Shown piece by piece: positions 22,882 to 31,130 of a stretch of 37,159 nucleotides of DNA. Source of the DNA: Deltaproteobacteria bacterium (GTDB taxonomy: Bacteria; Lernaellota; Lernaellaia; JACKCT01); contig JADLEX010000105.1 of assembly GCA_020845895.1 (NCBI GenBank), forward strand, positions 1 through 37,159, read 5' to 3'. Made by a program: the position numbers and the translations under genes. A model generated the notes under the pieces. That model was not told the DNA's origin and searched no databases. It saw only the letters and a program-made list of their open reading frames with translations. Each line of letters starts with the position of its first letter. Position 1 is the first letter of the stretch.

Positions 22882-24618
22882 TCAGACAGACGCCGCGCCC
22901 TCGAGCGAATCCATCGCCTGTTCCACCAGATTCACCGCCGCGCCCAGCGTCCGCGCGTCGAACGCGAACTTCACGTCAGCCGCGGCGAAGAGCTCGGGCA
23001 GCGTGCCCGCCCCGATCGCCAGCGCCCGCTTGTAGCCCGCCAGCGCGCGCGTGGGATCGGCGAGCGAATTGCCGAACACCTGCACCGCCCCAAGCTGCGC
23101 GAGCCCGTACTCCACGTAATAGAACGGATACAGGTGAATGTGCAGCTTGCGGTGCCAGCCCGTCGCCGCTTCGGTTTCCAGATCCGTCCAGTCCACGCCG
23201 TCCATGAACCGCGCCCACAGTCCGGCCCACATTGCGTCGCAACGCCGCGCATCCCGCGCATCGGCGGGGTGCTCGTATACCCAGTGCTGAAACGCATCGA
23301 CGACCGCCATGTACGGCCAGAAGAGCACGATCTCCTCGAGATGTTCGATGCGCGCCCGGGCCGCATCGGCGTCGGAGTAAAATGCCCCCGGCGCGGAAAG
23401 GCACGGCGCGGCGAGCAGCTCCATGCTCATCGACGCGACCTCGCAAAACTCCATCGGCGCGGCCCAGCGCTGGTGGTGCGGCAGGCGGTAGACCTCAAAT
23501 GCGTGAAACGCGTGCCCCGCCTCGTGCAACATGGTCTGCACGTCGTTGTGGATGCCCACCGCGTTCATGAGGATGAACGGGCGGCGGCGCTGATCGAAGC
23601 CGGTGCAAAAACCGCCCGGCGCTTTCCCCTCGCGGTTTTCGAGATCGAGCAATCCCTCGGCGCGCATGGCCCCGAAGTATCCGCCGAGCACCGGATCGAG
23701 CCGTTCGAAGATCGTCGCGGCTCGCTCCTCCAACTGGGTACCGTTCGCAAACGGCCGCAGCGGTTCACTCCCGCGAATTTCCACATTCAGATCCCACGGG
23801 CGCAGCCGATCGACGCCGAGCCGCGCACGGCGCTTCGCGTAGATGCGCCGCGCCGCAGGGACGACCGTCTGTTCGATCGCGTCGCGAAACGCGGCGCAGT
23901 CCGCCGGGGAATAATCGAATCGACCCATCACCTTCCACGCGTAGTCGCGGTAGTTCGCGAATCCCGCGTTGGCCGCCATCGGCAGACGCACGTCCAAGAA
24001 CTCGGCCCACAACGCGTCGATGGCGTCGCGATCCTGCAGCCACCGCGTCATCTGGGCGCGCCACGCGGCTTCGCGCCGCGCGCGGTCCGTCTCCTGCAGC
24101 ACCGGGCCGAGCTGCGCCACGGTCTTTCGTTCGCCGTCCCATTCCACCATCTGCGCGCCGGTGATCTTGCGATAGCGCTGGCGCAGTTCGTGCTCCTTCA
24201 CCTTCAGCGGCTGGTTCGCCTCGCGAAAGATCTCGATATCGGCCCGCATCTGGCGCAATGGAACCGTGAAACCCTCGGGCGCGAGACCGCTTTCGACGAG
24301 CTTTCTCTTGAGCGCGTCAGCCTCGGCCTGCGCGGGCAATTGAATGCGCTCGACGTATTGTTGATAGCGCTTCTCTTTTTCGGTGTTCTCGGTGTCGCAG
24401 GCGGCGGCGACGGCCAGGACGTTGTAAGTCTCGTCGATCAGGGCGTGCAGGCGCGTCCAATCGTCGAGCCACGCGCTCAACGTCGATGCGTCGAGCTTGG
24501 CCGCGGCGAGGGCACGAAACGCACCCTGCACGGGTTCCCACGGCGAGGTTGCGAATATTTCGGGATCGGTGGGCAGATTCGGAACTTCGCCGCGCGCGAT
24601 CGTGTCGCTAGATGTCAT
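22882..24618 (-). CDS. M3-family oligoendopeptidase
   Basis: A 578-residue cytoplasmic zinc metallopeptidase. The zinc site is H365-E366-x2-H369 in MLHEAGHAFHAF, and a downstream acidic helix (PMEFCEVASMSMELL) should give the third ligand. The C-terminal HLYPFYYVEYGLAQLG segment is the conserved substrate-binding tyrosine region of M3 oligopeptidases. The N-terminal 200 residues are helical, with a likely coiled coil around 90-150. It should degrade short peptides, as thimet/PepF-type enzymes do. The ATG at 24618 has AAGGAA about eight bases upstream and sets the usual family N-terminus; a longer frame to 25674 only extends antisense to the sigma-factor region and shows no homology. It is the first gene of the probable leftward operon, with tandem repeats in its upstream gap. 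Confidence 0.92.
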   Translation of the reverse strand: MTSSDTIARGEVPNLPTDPEIFATSPWEPVQGAFRALAAAKLDASTLSAWLDDWTRLHALIDETYNVLAVAAACDTENTEKEKRYQQYVERIQLPAQAEADALKRKLVESGLAPEGFTVPLRQMRADIEIFREANQPLKVKEHELRQRYRKITGAQMVEWDGERKTVAQLGPVLQETDRARREAAWRAQMTRWLQDRDAIDALWAEFLDVRLPMAANAGFANYRDYAWKVMGRFDYSPADCAAFRDAIEQTVVPAARRIYAKRRARLGVDRLRPWDLNVEIRGSEPLRPFANGTQLEERAATIFERLDPVLGGYFGAMRAEGLLDLENREGKAPGGFCTGFDQRRRPFILMNAVGIHNDVQTMLHEAGHAFHAFEVYRLPHHQRWAAPMEFCEVASMSMELLAAPCLSAPGAFYSDADAARARIEHLEEIVLFWPYMAVVDAFQHWVYEHPADARDARRCDAMWAGLWARFMDGVDWTDLETEAATGWHRKLHIHLYPFYYVEYGLAQLGAVQVFGNSLADPTRALAGYKRALAIGAGTLPELFAAADVKFAFDARTLGAAVNLVEQAMDSLEGAASV

Positions 24619-24668
24619 GTCCGTGTTTCCTTCATCAAGTGATCCGCGTTCCCGGGCGGGAGAGCCCG

Positions 24669-24718
24669 AAAAAAATGCGGGATGCCCCGGGCCAAAAAAA
24701 TACGGGATGCCCCCGGCC
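24669..24718. repeat. two tandem 25-bp repeats, A7 plus palindromic CGGGATGCCCCG
   Basis: Copies at 24669-24693 and 24694-24718 are adjacent and differ at two positions. Each begins with seven A and contains a small CGGG/CCCG stem. Read leftward, each is a stem followed by seven T, like a weak terminator or attenuator in the leader of the M3 gene. The four-base stem is too short to be convincing alone. Confidence 0.75.
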
Positions 24719-24761
24719 AATGCAATCAGACGGACGCCTCGCTCGTATTCGTGATGAGGCC

Positions 24762-24818
24762 CGAACACGTACGCAGACCCCAAACACGTACGCGGGCTCC
24801 GAACACGTACGCGGGAGT
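24762..24818. repeat. three tandem 19-bp repeats before the ECF sigma gene
   Basis: Units begin at 24762, 24781 and 24800, each with the core AACACGTACGC and a CGTACG palindrome. The third copy contains the GGGAG ribosome-binding site of the sigma factor gene. Same-face spacing of about two helical turns suits cooperative binding of a regulator, but function is inferred. The first and third copies contain GAAC, which resembles an ECF -35 element. Confidence 0.8.
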
Positions 24819-24822
24819 TGAA

Positions 24823-25329
24823 GTGCCCGAACCGGTTTCCGACGCCGACGACCGAGATGTGCGCGACCTGGCGCGGCGGGGATTTCGCTACGCCCTCGCC
24901 CTTTGCCACGAACCGAGCGCGGCCGAGGATCTTCTGCAGGAAGGCTGGATGCGGCTCCTGCGCGCCGGGTCGCCGGTCGAGCCCGGACCGCTGTTTGTCA
25001 CGATTCGCCGCATCTTCATCGACGAGCGACGCAGGTCCAGCGTCGCGCCCTTCGCTCTGTGGGACGAGTCGGTCGTCGAGCGCATCGCCGGTGTCGATCC
25101 CGGCAACGAAACCGTGCTGGCGACCTCGGCTCAGATCGAGGCGGCGCTGGGCGGCCTTCGGCCCGACGAACGCGAAGCGGTTTATCTGCAATGCGTCGAA
25201 GGACACACCGCGGCCGAGATCGCCAAGCTCACGGGCCGCACGCGCGGGACGGTCCTGTCCCTGATTTTTCGGGCGAAACAAAAACTCTCCGCCATGTGCC
25301 ACGGCGAGCCACGGGAGGCGGCGCAATGA
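24823..25329 (+). CDS. ECF-type sigma-70 family RNA polymerase sigma factor
   Basis: A 168-residue sigma factor. Region 2 shows RDLARRGFRYALALCHEPSAAEDLLQEGWMRLLRAG (the DLLQE helix is the core-binding and -10 part). Region 4 shows ALGGLRPDEREAVYLQCVEG followed by the helix-turn-helix HTAAEIAKLTGRTRGTVLSLIFRAKQKL. The start is GTG at 24823: GGGAG is five bases upstream, and the longer in-frame ATG starts (24682, 24754) would only translate the tandem repeats. Its TGA overlaps the ATG of the VWA gene (ATGA), so the two are translationally coupled, as sigma and anti-sigma genes often are. It should direct polymerase to a small regulon, probably including its own operon. Confidence 0.88.
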   Translation: MPEPVSDADDRDVRDLARRGFRYALALCHEPSAAEDLLQEGWMRLLRAGSPVEPGPLFVTIRRIFIDERRRSSVAPFALWDESVVERIAGVDPGNETVLATSAQIEAALGGLRPDEREAVYLQCVEGHTAAEIAKLTGRTRGTVLSLIFRAKQKLSAMCHGEPREAAQ

Positions 25330-27539
25330 CCCCCTTCGAACCCCACGAAAAACCCATCGACGACCACGTACGCGACCACTACGCGTCCCGTGAACCGCGC
25401 GCCGAGCTGCTCGATTCGCTCGCCAAGGCCGCGTTGGCCGAACCTCGGGAGCGATCAACGCGATGGTCCACGTGGCGGCGGGGGTTCGCCGCGGCGGCCG
25501 TCGCCGTTTTTGCGGTGGCGTTCGTCTGGAAGTTCGCCGAGATCGGACCGACGGGGCAGGAAGCCGAGATCGTCGTTCCGAGCGCCGGCGGCCAATCTCC
25601 GACCGTGGCGGACGACGGATCGCGCGAAATCGATCGGGATTTCTACAAGGCGATCGTCCCACGAAAAAACGCATCGGTGATTGTCGACTCGGATTTGGCA
25701 GTTGTGCCGAGCAAGCCGGTCGAAGAAAGCGCGGGGGCGAAGTCGGTCAAGGTCGTCACGCCGCTCGCGGACAACTTCGACTCCCGCACCAGTTCCCGCC
25801 TTGAAGGCGCCGCGCCCCGTGGCGAAGCCGATCGCGCGAACGACGCGTTGGTCGGCGGCTTCGGCGGAGAAAAGAAGGACTCGTCCGCAAGCCTCGGCAA
25901 GATCGGGACCGTCGCCGAATCCGGGCCGTCGGAACCCTCCGCCGGTGCTTGGAGCGTCTCGGATGCCTCGCCGAAAGCCGGCGACGATGTTTCGAATCAC
26001 TTGCGGACCGCACGCCAAGCGCATGGCGGCGGCGGTGGGTTGGGATACGGCACCCTGGGTCACGGACGTTCTGGCGGTGTTGCGGCTCGCGAACAGGAGT
26101 ACGCCGAGGGGCCGCTCCTCGTCCGCCCCGATCGCAACGAGTTCGGATTCCGGTTCGACGCGGGTTTCGAACGCGTCGCCGAACGCCCCCTGTCCACGTT
26201 CGGCGTCGATGTCGACACCGCGTCCTATTCGGTTGTGAAGAAATACCTGTCCGAAGGCCGCCGGCCGCCCGTCGATGCGGTACGCATCGAGGAACTCATC
26301 AACGCATTCCGATACGACATCCCCGCGCCCGGGCGCGGCCAAGACTTCACGGTGCTCGCCGAGGCCGCGGCCGCCCCCTGGAACGCCAATCATCGCCTCG
26401 CGCGCATTGCGCTGGCCACGCGGCCAATCACGCCCGCCGAGTGGCCCGCGCTCAATCTCGTGCTGCTCATCGACGTGTCGGGGTCGATGAAGGGGCCGAA
26501 CAAACTGCCGCTCGCAATCGAATCGTTCTCGCGGCTCGTGAACCAGATGCGTTGGAAGGACCGCATCGCCATCGTCACCTATGCGGGCGAAAGCGGCGTC
26601 GCCCTGCCCTCCACCTCCGGCAACAACCGCGACGCGATTCTTCGCGCGCTGCAAAACCTGCGCGCGTCGGGCAACACGCACGGCTCGGCGGGGCTCGAAC
26701 TCGCCTATTCCCTCGCGTGGCACAACCACATTCCCGGCGGCGTGAACCGCGTGATGCTGGCGACGGACGGCGATTTCAACGTCGGCGTGACCGACACGGG
26801 GTCGCTCATCGAGATGGTCCGCGCCAACGCGGCCAAGGGCGTCGATCTGACCGTGCTGGGATTCGGCTCGGACAACCTCAAGGATGCCCGGCTCGAGGCG
26901 ATCGCGGACCGCTCCGACGGCAACTATGCGTTCATCGGGTCACGCACCGACGCCGAACGCGTGCTGGTGCAGGCCGCGGGGGCGACGCTCATTACCGCCG
27001 CGCACGATGTGAAGGTGCAGGTGGAGTTCAATCCCGCCATGGTCGAGGCGTATCGCCTGATCGGTTACGAAAACCGCGCGCTGGCCTCGCGGGATTTCGC
27101 CGACGACCGCAAGGATGCCGGCGATGTCGGTTACGGTCACACGGTCACGGCGCTGTACGAACTCGTGCCGCGCGGCGGCACGATCGGTGCGCCGCCCGAG
27201 CTGCGTTACCGGTCGCCCACACCGTCGCCGGATCGGGCTATCGAGTCCGCGAGCCCGGAGTCGTTCTACGTGAAGGTGCGATATCAGCCCTCGAACGGCG
27301 ACGGCGCGCGGGAGTTCGCCGTGCCCTTCGTCGACGACGGCCGCCCGCTCGCCGAATCGACCGACGACATGCGCTGGGTCGCCGCGGTGGCGGCTTACGG
27401 CATGTGGTTGCGCGACCCGAATTCCGTCGGATCGTGGACGGACACCCAATCGCGAAACCTTGCAGCCGGTGCGATCGGAGATGTCGACGACGAAGCCCGA
27501 TACGAATTCGTCGACCTGATCGGTCGTTGGTGGCGCTAG
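25326..27539 (+). CDS. membrane-anchored VWA (YfbK-type) protein, possible anti-sigma
   Basis: A 737-residue protein. A short cytoplasmic N-terminal region (1-50, HVRDHYASREPRAELLDSLAKAAL) is followed by one membrane segment (about 52-69), a low-complexity Gly/Ser-rich region to about residue 260, and a YfbK-type block (about 280-345, with PLSTFGVDVDTASYS). The von Willebrand A domain has the metal-binding site D383-x-S385-x-S387 (LIDVSGSM) with MLATDGDFNVG later. The C-terminal about 170 residues match the DUF3520 part of YfbK relatives. Four-base overlap with the sigma gene suggests the N-terminal tail is the sigma-binding part, with the periplasmic VWA domain as ligand or protein sensor; no classical zinc anti-sigma motif is seen, so this role is inference. 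A strong terminator follows. Confidence 0.85.
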   Translation: MTPFEPHEKPIDDHVRDHYASREPRAELLDSLAKAALAEPRERSTRWSTWRRGFAAAAVAVFAVAFVWKFAEIGPTGQEAEIVVPSAGGQSPTVADDGSREIDRDFYKAIVPRKNASVIVDSDLAVVPSKPVEESAGAKSVKVVTPLADNFDSRTSSRLEGAAPRGEADRANDALVGGFGGEKKDSSASLGKIGTVAESGPSEPSAGAWSVSDASPKAGDDVSNHLRTARQAHGGGGGLGYGTLGHGRSGGVAAREQEYAEGPLLVRPDRNEFGFRFDAGFERVAERPLSTFGVDVDTASYSVVKKYLSEGRRPPVDAVRIEELINAFRYDIPAPGRGQDFTVLAEAAAAPWNANHRLARIALATRPITPAEWPALNLVLLIDVSGSMKGPNKLPLAIESFSRLVNQMRWKDRIAIVTYAGESGVALPSTSGNNRDAILRALQNLRASGNTHGSAGLELAYSLAWHNHIPGGVNRVMLATDGDFNVGVTDTGSLIEMVRANAAKGVDLTVLGFGSDNLKDARLEAIADRSDGNYAFIGSRTDAERVLVQAAGATLITAAHDVKVQVEFNPAMVEAYRLIGYENRALASRDFADDRKDAGDVGYGHTVTALYELVPRGGTIGAPPELRYRSPTPSPDRAIESASPESFYVKVRYQPSNGDGAREFAVPFVDDGRPLAESTDDMRWVAAVAAYGMWLRDPNSVGSWTDTQSRNLAAGAIGDVDDEARYEFVDLIGRWWR

Positions 27540-27562
27540 ACGCCGAAAATCCGGGGTCCGCA

Positions 27563-27593
27563 GGGCCTGACGCACTGCGTCGGGCCCATTTTT
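27563..27593 (+). terminator. strong intrinsic terminator of the sigma/VWA operon
   Basis: GGGCCTGAC (27563-27571) pairs with GTCGGGCCC (27579-27587), with one G-T pair, around GCACTGC; inner bases GCA/TGC can also stack. A run of five T follows, then a second T-rich stretch. It lies 24 bases after the VWA stop codon and isolates the operon from the kinase gene. Confidence 0.9.
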
Positions 27594-27668
27594 CACTTTT
27601 TTCTTTTCACTCGTCGTGAATATGTTGTAGCGTGGGCGCATATCCCCAACACTCCGGAAAGGTCGGTC

Positions 27669-30600
27669 ATGACCGATGGCCAACACGACCTGTTTCGGCG
27701 ACTCGTCGAGTCGTTCCCGCATGGCGTGGTGTTGCTCGAGGCGCGCGGCGATGACCCGGGTGACTTGAAGCTCATCCACGCAAACCGCGAGGCCCTCCAA
27801 CGCTCACCGTTCGATCTGGCTTCCGCCGTCGGAAAACCGTTGCTCTCGGCGGTGGGCGGCGAACCTAGCGACGCGTTGCGCGATCTCCTCGCGCGGCTGT
27901 GGACCGCGGGCGTGAACGGGGAGGCGATCGAAGTTCCGTTGTTTTCGTTCGATCCGGAGTCCGCGCTCCCGGGGTGGTACAAGCTGGACACCGTCCCTCT
28001 CGGAGACCGCCTTCTCGCCGTCGTCATCGCCGATATCCGGGAGGATCTGGAAGCCGCCGAGAAGCTGCGTCGCAGCGAAGAGCGCTACCGACGCTTCGTC
28101 GAGCACACCGAGGATCTCGTGATCGCGGTCGGGGGCGAAGGCGTCATCAGCTACGTCAACGACAGCGCCAACCGATTCCTGGGGGTCGACCCCGCCGAAT
28201 GCGTCGGCCGCCACATCTTCGACTTCGTGCATCCCGACGATCGCCCCCGATCCGGAGACGATTTTCGGGACCTCGTGGCCCGGGGCCAGCGGGGGCGGTC
28301 CTATGAGAACCGCGTCGTTCACGCCGACGGACGCGCGTTCGACATTCTCTGGACCCTCACCGTCGACTATCGCGCAGGCGGAGAGGTCGAGGCCGTTCAT
28401 GCGGTCGGCCGCGACATCACCGACCGCAAGGCGGTGGAAGAGGCGCTTCGATCGACCAACCGTTTTCTCGATTCGGTCGTCGAAAACATCCCGGACATGA
28501 TCTTCGTGAAGGACGCGGCCGAGCTTCGCTTCGTGCGCTTCAACAAGGCCGGCGAGGATCTGCTGGGGTTCGCGCGCACGGACCTGATGGGAAAAAACGA
28601 CTACGACTTCGTCCCGCGCGACGAGGCGGATTTTTTCACCGCCAAGGACCGCGAGGTGCTCGACAACGGCGTGCTGGTGGACATTGCCGAGGAGCCGATT
28701 CACACGAGGGCGCGCGGCACGCGCACGCTCCACACCAAAAAGATCCCCATCACCGACGATCAGGGTCATCCGACCTACCTGCTCGGCATTTCGGAGGACA
28801 TCACCGAGCGAAAGCAGGCCCGAGAGGAACTCGACCAGTTCTTCGCCCTCGCCATCGACATGCCATGCATCGCGGATTTCACCGGGTATTTCCGCCGTCT
28901 CAGCCCTTCATGGACCGCGAGTCTGGGTTGGACCGCCGACGAACTCATGTCGCGACCGTTCCTCGATCGCGTGCATCCCGACGATGTCGAGTCGACAAAG
29001 GAGGCCATGGCGGGACTCGCCCGCGGCGAGGTCGTGATCGGCTTCGACAATCGCTACCTCGCCAAAGACGGCTCGATCCGATGGTTGTCGTGGAATTCGG
29101 TCGGAGATCCGAAGCGCGAACTCATCTTCGCCACCGCGCGCGACATCACGAGACGACGGGAAGCCGAGGAGCTGATCCGCCAGGCCAAGGAGGCGGCGGA
29201 GACGGCGAATCGCACGAAGAGCGAATTTCTCGCCAACATGAGCCACGAGCTGCGAACGCCGCTCAACGCCATCATCGGTTTTTCACAGATTCTGGAGAAT
29301 CGCACCTTCGGCGATCTCACCGAGAAGCAGACGCGCTACCTCCAGGGCATCGAACAGTCCGGTTGGCACCTGCTCCAGCTCATCAATGACATCCTCGACC
29401 TGTCCAAGGTCGAAGCCGGCAAGATGAGTCTCGACCTCGAATCCACGGACGTCGCGCGGATCGTCGAATCGAGCCTGCTCATCGTCCGAGAGAAGGCACA
29501 GGTTCACGGAGTTCGTCTTGACCTGCGCGTCGATGAATCGATTCGCGACCTGCGCATGATGGTCGACGAACGCAAGATCAAGCAGATCATGTACAACCTG
29601 CTGTCGAACGCCGTGAAGTTCACGCCGGACGGCGGCACGGTCGCCGTCGAGGTGGATCGGAGTCGCGCGGACTTTCGCGTCCGGGTGAGCGATTCGGGAG
29701 TCGGAATCGAGGCGGCCGATCTGGAACGAGTCTGGGGGGCGTTCGAACAGATCGACGGTTCCCGCGCACGCGAACGCGAAGGCACCGGGCTCGGCCTCGC
29801 GCTGACGAAGAAGCTCGTCGAACTCCACGGCGGACGCATCGAGGTGACGAGCCCGGGGCGCGGTCGCGGCGCGACGTTCGAATTCGCCATCCCCATCGTC
29901 GAATCGGCCCTGCCCATGGTGACGTCGTCGCGAAACGACCGCCACGTCCGAGCGCACCGGCGTGATAAAACGCCCCTTGTGCTGATTGTCGAGGATGATC
30001 CCAACGCGCGCGAACTGCTCACGCAGTACATCACGACGGGCGGGTATCGCGTGGCCGTCGCGCGCGACGGCGAGGAAGCTCTGCGCCTGGCCCGCGAACT
30101 GAATCCCGATGCCGTGACGCTCGACATGATGCTGCCGCGGATCGACGGGATGGGCGTGCTCGCCAGCCTGAAAGCCGACCCCGCGACGTCGGACATTCCC
30201 ATCGTCGTGGTTTCGGTGACGGAAAAAAATCAGCTCGCGTTTACGCTGGGCGTCGCCGAGTGGTTCGTGAAACCGGTGGACGAGAAGAGACTGCTCGACA
30301 CGCTTCGCCGGCTCTGCGTCGCGAACGGACGCGAAACGCTGCGCGTGCTGGTGACGGACGACGATCCCGCCACGGTCGAATGCCTGACGGCGCTGTTCAC
30401 CGGCGAGGGATACGAAGTGGAAGGCGTGAACGGCGGCGCGCAGTGCCTCGATTCGGCGCGGCGCGCCCCCCCCGACGTCATCATTCTCGATCTGATGATG
30501 CCGGGCATGAGCGGCTTCGACGTGGTGGACCGACTTCAGGCCGATCCCCGCATGAAGGACGTGCCGGTCGTCGTTTACACGGCGATGACCCTTTCGGCGG

Positions 30601-30719
30601 ACGACCGGGCGCGACTGGGCCGTCGCGTCCAGGCCGTGACGCCGAAGCCGAGGCAAACCGATCTTCTGGAGGAGCTGGCGAAGGCGCGGAGCCTGAAGCG
30701 ACAAAATCCGGAAACCTGA
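27669..30719 (+). CDS. multi-PAS hybrid histidine kinase with two receivers
   Basis: A 1016-residue cytoplasmic kinase. PAS domains occupy about 10-120 (weak), 138-255, 265-385 and 390-495, with DITDRKAVEEAL and DITERKQAREEL PAC ends. HisKA has phospho-acceptor H526 (LANMSHELRTPLNAI). The ATPase domain has YNLLSNAVKF, VSDSGVGI and GTGLGLALTKKLVE. Two receivers follow: REC1 with D819 (VTLDMMLPRIDG) and K in WFVKPVD, REC2 with D941 (IILDLMMPGMSG) and K in VTPKPRQ. No membrane segment; it senses internal signals. Phosphoryl groups should pass to the two internal receivers and to the two receiver proteins encoded immediately downstream. The ATG at 27669 is preceded by GGAAAGG. Family role is clear, the input signal is not. 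Confidence 0.94.
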   Translation: MTDGQHDLFRRLVESFPHGVVLLEARGDDPGDLKLIHANREALQRSPFDLASAVGKPLLSAVGGEPSDALRDLLARLWTAGVNGEAIEVPLFSFDPESALPGWYKLDTVPLGDRLLAVVIADIREDLEAAEKLRRSEERYRRFVEHTEDLVIAVGGEGVISYVNDSANRFLGVDPAECVGRHIFDFVHPDDRPRSGDDFRDLVARGQRGRSYENRVVHADGRAFDILWTLTVDYRAGGEVEAVHAVGRDITDRKAVEEALRSTNRFLDSVVENIPDMIFVKDAAELRFVRFNKAGEDLLGFARTDLMGKNDYDFVPRDEADFFTAKDREVLDNGVLVDIAEEPIHTRARGTRTLHTKKIPITDDQGHPTYLLGISEDITERKQAREELDQFFALAIDMPCIADFTGYFRRLSPSWTASLGWTADELMSRPFLDRVHPDDVESTKEAMAGLARGEVVIGFDNRYLAKDGSIRWLSWNSVGDPKRELIFATARDITRRREAEELIRQAKEAAETANRTKSEFLANMSHELRTPLNAIIGFSQILENRTFGDLTEKQTRYLQGIEQSGWHLLQLINDILDLSKVEAGKMSLDLESTDVARIVESSLLIVREKAQVHGVRLDLRVDESIRDLRMMVDERKIKQIMYNLLSNAVKFTPDGGTVAVEVDRSRADFRVRVSDSGVGIEAADLERVWGAFEQIDGSRAREREGTGLGLALTKKLVELHGGRIEVTSPGRGRGATFEFAIPIVESALPMVTSSRNDRHVRAHRRDKTPLVLIVEDDPNARELLTQYITTGGYRVAVARDGEEALRLARELNPDAVTLDMMLPRIDGMGVLASLKADPATSDIPIVVVSVTEKNQLAFTLGVAEWFVKPVDEKRLLDTLRRLCVANGRETLRVLVTDDDPATVECLTALFTGEGYEVEGVNGGAQCLDSARRAPPDVIILDLMMPGMSGFDVVDRLQADPRMKDVPVVVYTAMTLSADDRARLGRRVQAVTPKPRQTDLLEELAKARSLKRQNPET

Positions 30720-30749
30720 AACGGCGCGAAGCGGAGACGTGAGGCGACG

Positions 30750-31130
30750 ATGACGCGCGCGACGATCCTCGTCATCGAGGACAACGACCTGAACATGATG
30801 CTGACGACCGACTTGCTCGAGATCGCCGGCTACGCGGTCGTTCAGGCGATCGATGCGGAAACCGGCATCGAAATGGCGCGCGAAAAACGCCCCGATCTCA
30901 TCCTCATGGATCTCGCCCTGCCGCGCATTGACGGGTTGACGGCCGTTCGTCTGCTCAAAGAAGACCCTCGCACGCGCGACATCCCCGTCGTCGCCCTCAC
31001 CGCCCACGCCATGCTCGGCGACGAACGCAAGGCGCTCGACGCGGGCTGCGCGGGGTATATCGCCAAGCCGATTGACGCCAACCGCTTTCCCGCGAAAATC
31101 GCAGAGTACCTGAAACGCGGGACGTCATGA
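30750..31130 (+). CDS. single-domain response regulator (CheY/DivK-like)
   Basis: A 126-residue receiver without output domain. The acidic pocket is E10-D11, phospho-acceptor D54 lies in ILMDLALPRIDG, T84 in VALTAHAM and K106 in YIAKPID, all intact. It should relay or buffer phosphoryl groups from the hybrid kinase 30 bases upstream. Its TGA overlaps the ATG of the HD-GYP gene (ATGA), so it is translationally coupled to that output protein. The closest plan is DivK-type relay receivers. Confidence 0.94.
   Translation: MTRATILVIEDNDLNMMLTTDLLEIAGYAVVQAIDAETGIEMAREKRPDLILMDLALPRIDGLTAVRLLKEDPRTRDIPVVALTAHAMLGDERKALDAGCAGYIAKPIDANRFPAKIAEYLKRGTS

Noticed and set aside
24682-24822. Upstream ATG starts for the ECF sigma factor
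   Set aside because: They would translate the 25-bp and 19-bp repeats and lack a ribosome-binding site; GTG at 24823 has GGGAG five bases upstream.
29283-31007. Leftward open frame of about 574 codons antisense to the hybrid kinase
   Set aside because: It is composed of His/Arg/Asp-rich antisense sequence opposite intact kinase and receiver motifs.
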